A DNA stretch of 24,241 nt, from the NCBI GenBank assembly GCA_964475955.1, contig CAYYZY010000119.1:1-24241 (forward strand), in the 5' to 3' direction. The position numbers and the translations under genes are program-made. Under the pieces are notes generated by a model. It saw only the letters and a program-made list of their open reading frames with translations. It was not told the DNA's origin and ran no database searches. Shown piece by piece: positions 23,106 through 24,241 of this stretch (position 1 is its first letter; each line of letters starts with the position of its first letter). This DNA comes from DATKZH01 sp964475955. Lineage in GTDB: Bacteria; Planctomycetota; Planctomycetia; Pirellulales; Thermoguttaceae.

Positions 23106-23175
23106 GCACGCTGCGCGTCCCGGCGGCCCCGACGTCCCGCACGTGGAGCCGAACACGGAATCCCCGGCGTTCCTC

Positions 23176-23254
23176 TCACGGCGCGACGGTTCGGGCCACG
23201 CGAAAGCCGATGAAGCTGACGTCGCTGTCGAAGAACCGGGCTTCACGCCGGCAG
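23176..23254 (-). pseudogene. C-terminal remnant of a formylglycine-generating-enzyme-like (SUMF1) protein
   Basis: The minus-strand frame ending with TGA at 23176-23178 reads CRREARFFDSDVSFIGFRVARTVAP. The ending D-x(5)-GFRVAR is the typical C-terminus of FGE-sulfatase/SUMF1 domain proteins, which are numerous in Planctomycetes. The rest of the domain (GGSW and other landmarks) is missing upstream, where the frame carries unrelated text. I read this as a gene remnant; an alternative is a chance match of about 10 residues. Confidence 0.4.
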
Positions 23255-23430
23255 GTCGTGGCCGTCTTCGCCATCGTTCCCACGCTTCCAGGCTGTGAGA
23301 AGATCCGCCAGTGCTTGCTGTGCTGTCGCAAGATGTGGGCTTTCCTTGCACAGGAACTCAACCAGTTGGGACAGCAGTGCAAGCGTCGTTTGACTTTTTT
23401 GCAGGCTCGAAGCGTCGCAACGATGTATGC
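23243..23430 (-). pseudogene. Helical ORF fragment beside the SUMF1-like remnant
   Basis: A minus-strand frame reads SQTTLALLSQLVEFLCKESP, then HLATAQQALADLLTAWKRGN, and stops at 23243. It looks like ordinary helical protein sequence, and its codons are less GC-rich at the third position than the main genes. There is no ATG after the palindromic repeat that supplies its upstream part, so it is probably a fragment. Family not recognised. Confidence 0.3.
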
Positions 23431-23435
23431 TCCTC

Positions 23436-23554
23436 AGTCCCGGAGGGACGACAGCCAATAGCCAGGGGTGTAAGACCCTCGATGCGGGTTCGCGCGGCAC
23501 GCGAGCCTCGCAGCGGCGACACGAGACGCCTGTCGCTGTCGCCCCTCCGGGACT
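23436..23554. repeat. 119-bp element with 18-bp inverted ends
   Basis: AGTCCCGGAGGGACGACA (23436-23453) is inverted at 23537-23554 (TGTCGCCCCTCCGGGACT) with a single mismatch; the central 10 bp TCCCGGAGGG/CCCTCCGGGA are perfect. The interior of 83 bases is non-coding. From memory this type of 'TCCCGGAGGGACG' element is dispersed in planctomycete genomes. Confidence 0.7.
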
Positions 23555-23611
23555 TTCCGGTTCTGCGTTGCCTCTTGCCAGGTGCTAACGGCCTAAGCTA
23601 TTGACTTCCAG

Positions 23612-23646
23612 CCCGCCGGGGCTCAGGCGGGACGCGGATTGGTTTT
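23612..23646 (+). repeat. Hairpin followed by a T-run, weak terminator candidate
   Basis: CCCGCC (23612-23617) and GGCGGG (23626-23631) form a 6-bp stem with an 8-nt loop; a run of six T is at 23641-23646, ten bases later. The distance is too long for a standard intrinsic terminator, and the nearest plus-strand gene ends 500 bases upstream. Confidence 0.25.
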
Positions 23647-24241
23647 TTCACGCGCCGACTTTGCGCGGCGGGGGCGGTTTTGCTGCTGGCGGGGGGTGCA
23701 AGGCCCCTCAGTTACCGTGGGTGGATAAGACGTGGGGTTCGAGGGGGAAAGACGTCGGGTTTTAGGGGAAGAGAGGTGGGGTTTGTGTGGGAGTGGCGCA
23801 CCCCCGGCGGCCACCTGGCCCCACGGGAGATCCGGAAAATCGCCCCCCCGGCGGGTGGCGCCAGGAGCGTAAGTCATGATTGGGACGTGGCTTACGCGAA
23901 ATCGATTTTTTGAAAGAGCGCTGTCGAAAAAATGGTCCTCGATCTAACCTGTTGTGGAAAAACGGGTTAGGGCGAGCCATCGGAATAATTGTTGGGCGCG
24001 ATTTTCGCCGTTTTGGCCGGGTTCGAGCGGGCTTAACTCTTCCAGCATACCCGGTTTGCGCCGGGCCGCAAGGCGATTTTGGGACCGGCGTGGGGCGGCG
24101 CAACTTTTTCGCTCCCGGGCCGGCTCGGGCGGTCGCGGCGAGGCGATCGGTGCGGCGCGGGCACCCTACCGTTGGGGATGCGACGGCGACTTTCTTTCCC
24201 TCTCATCTTCTTTGCATGACCGGCGCGCCGGGGGTCGCTTC
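23647..24241. other. Gene-free, partly AT-richer region at the right end
   Basis: No supported gene in the last 595 bases. The stretch 23880-24030 is clearly richer in A/T runs (GATTTTTTGAAAG, AAAAAATGG, GATTTTCGCC) than the rest of the window. A hairpin at 23944-23970 and two sequences resembling DnaA boxes (23720-23728, 23953-23961) lie here. The next gene is outside the window. Confidence 0.4.
23944..23970. repeat. Strong hairpin in the AT-richer right-end region
   Basis: CTAACCTGTT (23944-23953) pairs with AACGGGTTAG (23961-23970) over 10 positions with one T-G pair, which is a wobble in RNA, around the 7-nt loop GTGGAAA. It could be part of a leader RNA of a gene beyond the window or an origin-like structure. 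Confidence 0.5.

Noticed and set aside
23176..23254. Intact SUMF1/formylglycine-generating enzyme gene
   Set aside because: Only the last roughly 25 residues resemble the family; the upstream frame lacks the GGSW and other core motifs, so it is listed as a remnant.
24018..24040. GGGTTCGAGC sequence resembling a tRNA T-loop
   Set aside because: The neighbouring bases do not form the T-stem, and no anticodon or acceptor stem can be placed around it.

Overview
The window is high-GC bacterial DNA with gene families typical of Planctomycetes, probably a Pirellulales-type member. The pointers are a protein with two J-like 'WLxIPxxxRPP..LLGL' modules, an M56/BlaI pair, a FeeM-type N-acyl amino acid synthase with the usual planctomycete wording, a Tat-exported ceramidase-like protein, and dispersed intergenic palindromes that I associate with this phylum from memory. 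No database search was possible, so the placement is an inference. I see no rRNA, tRNA, CRISPR array, transposase or phage gene.

Layout. 1-375: 3' part of an unidentified gene. 641-3105: nucleotide-sugar dehydrogenase and NAD-dependent sugar epimerase, which would make activated uronic-acid-type sugars. 3142-4278 (minus): J-like module membrane protein. 4551-5906: exported ceramidase-like hydrolase behind a clear sigma-70-type promoter. 6147-9780 (minus): BlaI-type repressor with a self-overlapping promoter/operator, then an M56 membrane peptidase whose reading frame continues without a stop into a secreted coiled-coil protein that has its own strong ribosome binding site. 10179-11444: GAF-SpoIIE phosphatase. 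11565-12566 (minus): exported nucleoside hydrolase. 12726-12855: long palindromic element. 13076-14542: TolC-type outer-membrane protein. 15206-15976: FeeM-like N-acyl amino acid synthase. 16037-16934 (minus): small acidic protein overlapping a nucleotidyltransferase. 17006-21892 (minus): small membrane protein and three successive glycosyltransferases. 22476-23105: SAM methyltransferase. 23106-24241: largely non-coding, with a gene remnant, a palindromic element and an AT-richer hairpin region.

The most interesting feature is the glycosyltransferase cluster. Three enzymes with different catalytic architectures (GT-D-like, GT-A-like fused to GT-B, and GT-A-like) all begin with the same roughly 65-residue cysteine-rich module: a Cys pattern ending in Cys-x2-Cys-Cys, exactly ten residues, then Asn-Pro-Val-[Val/Ile]-Ala-Ser-Leu-x-Tyr. 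I know of no described function for it. A shared metal-binding, docking or scaffold domain for a glycan assembly line is a reasonable hypothesis. The second notable feature is the M56 peptidase frame running into a gene with its own start signals, and the third is the overlapping small-protein/nucleotidyltransferase pair.

The sugar-nucleotide genes at the left and the glycosyltransferases plus methyltransferase at the right suggest a region devoted to surface glycan synthesis, with regulatory and export genes between them. That functional link is inferred from content only; the genes lie on both strands in several separate transcription units.
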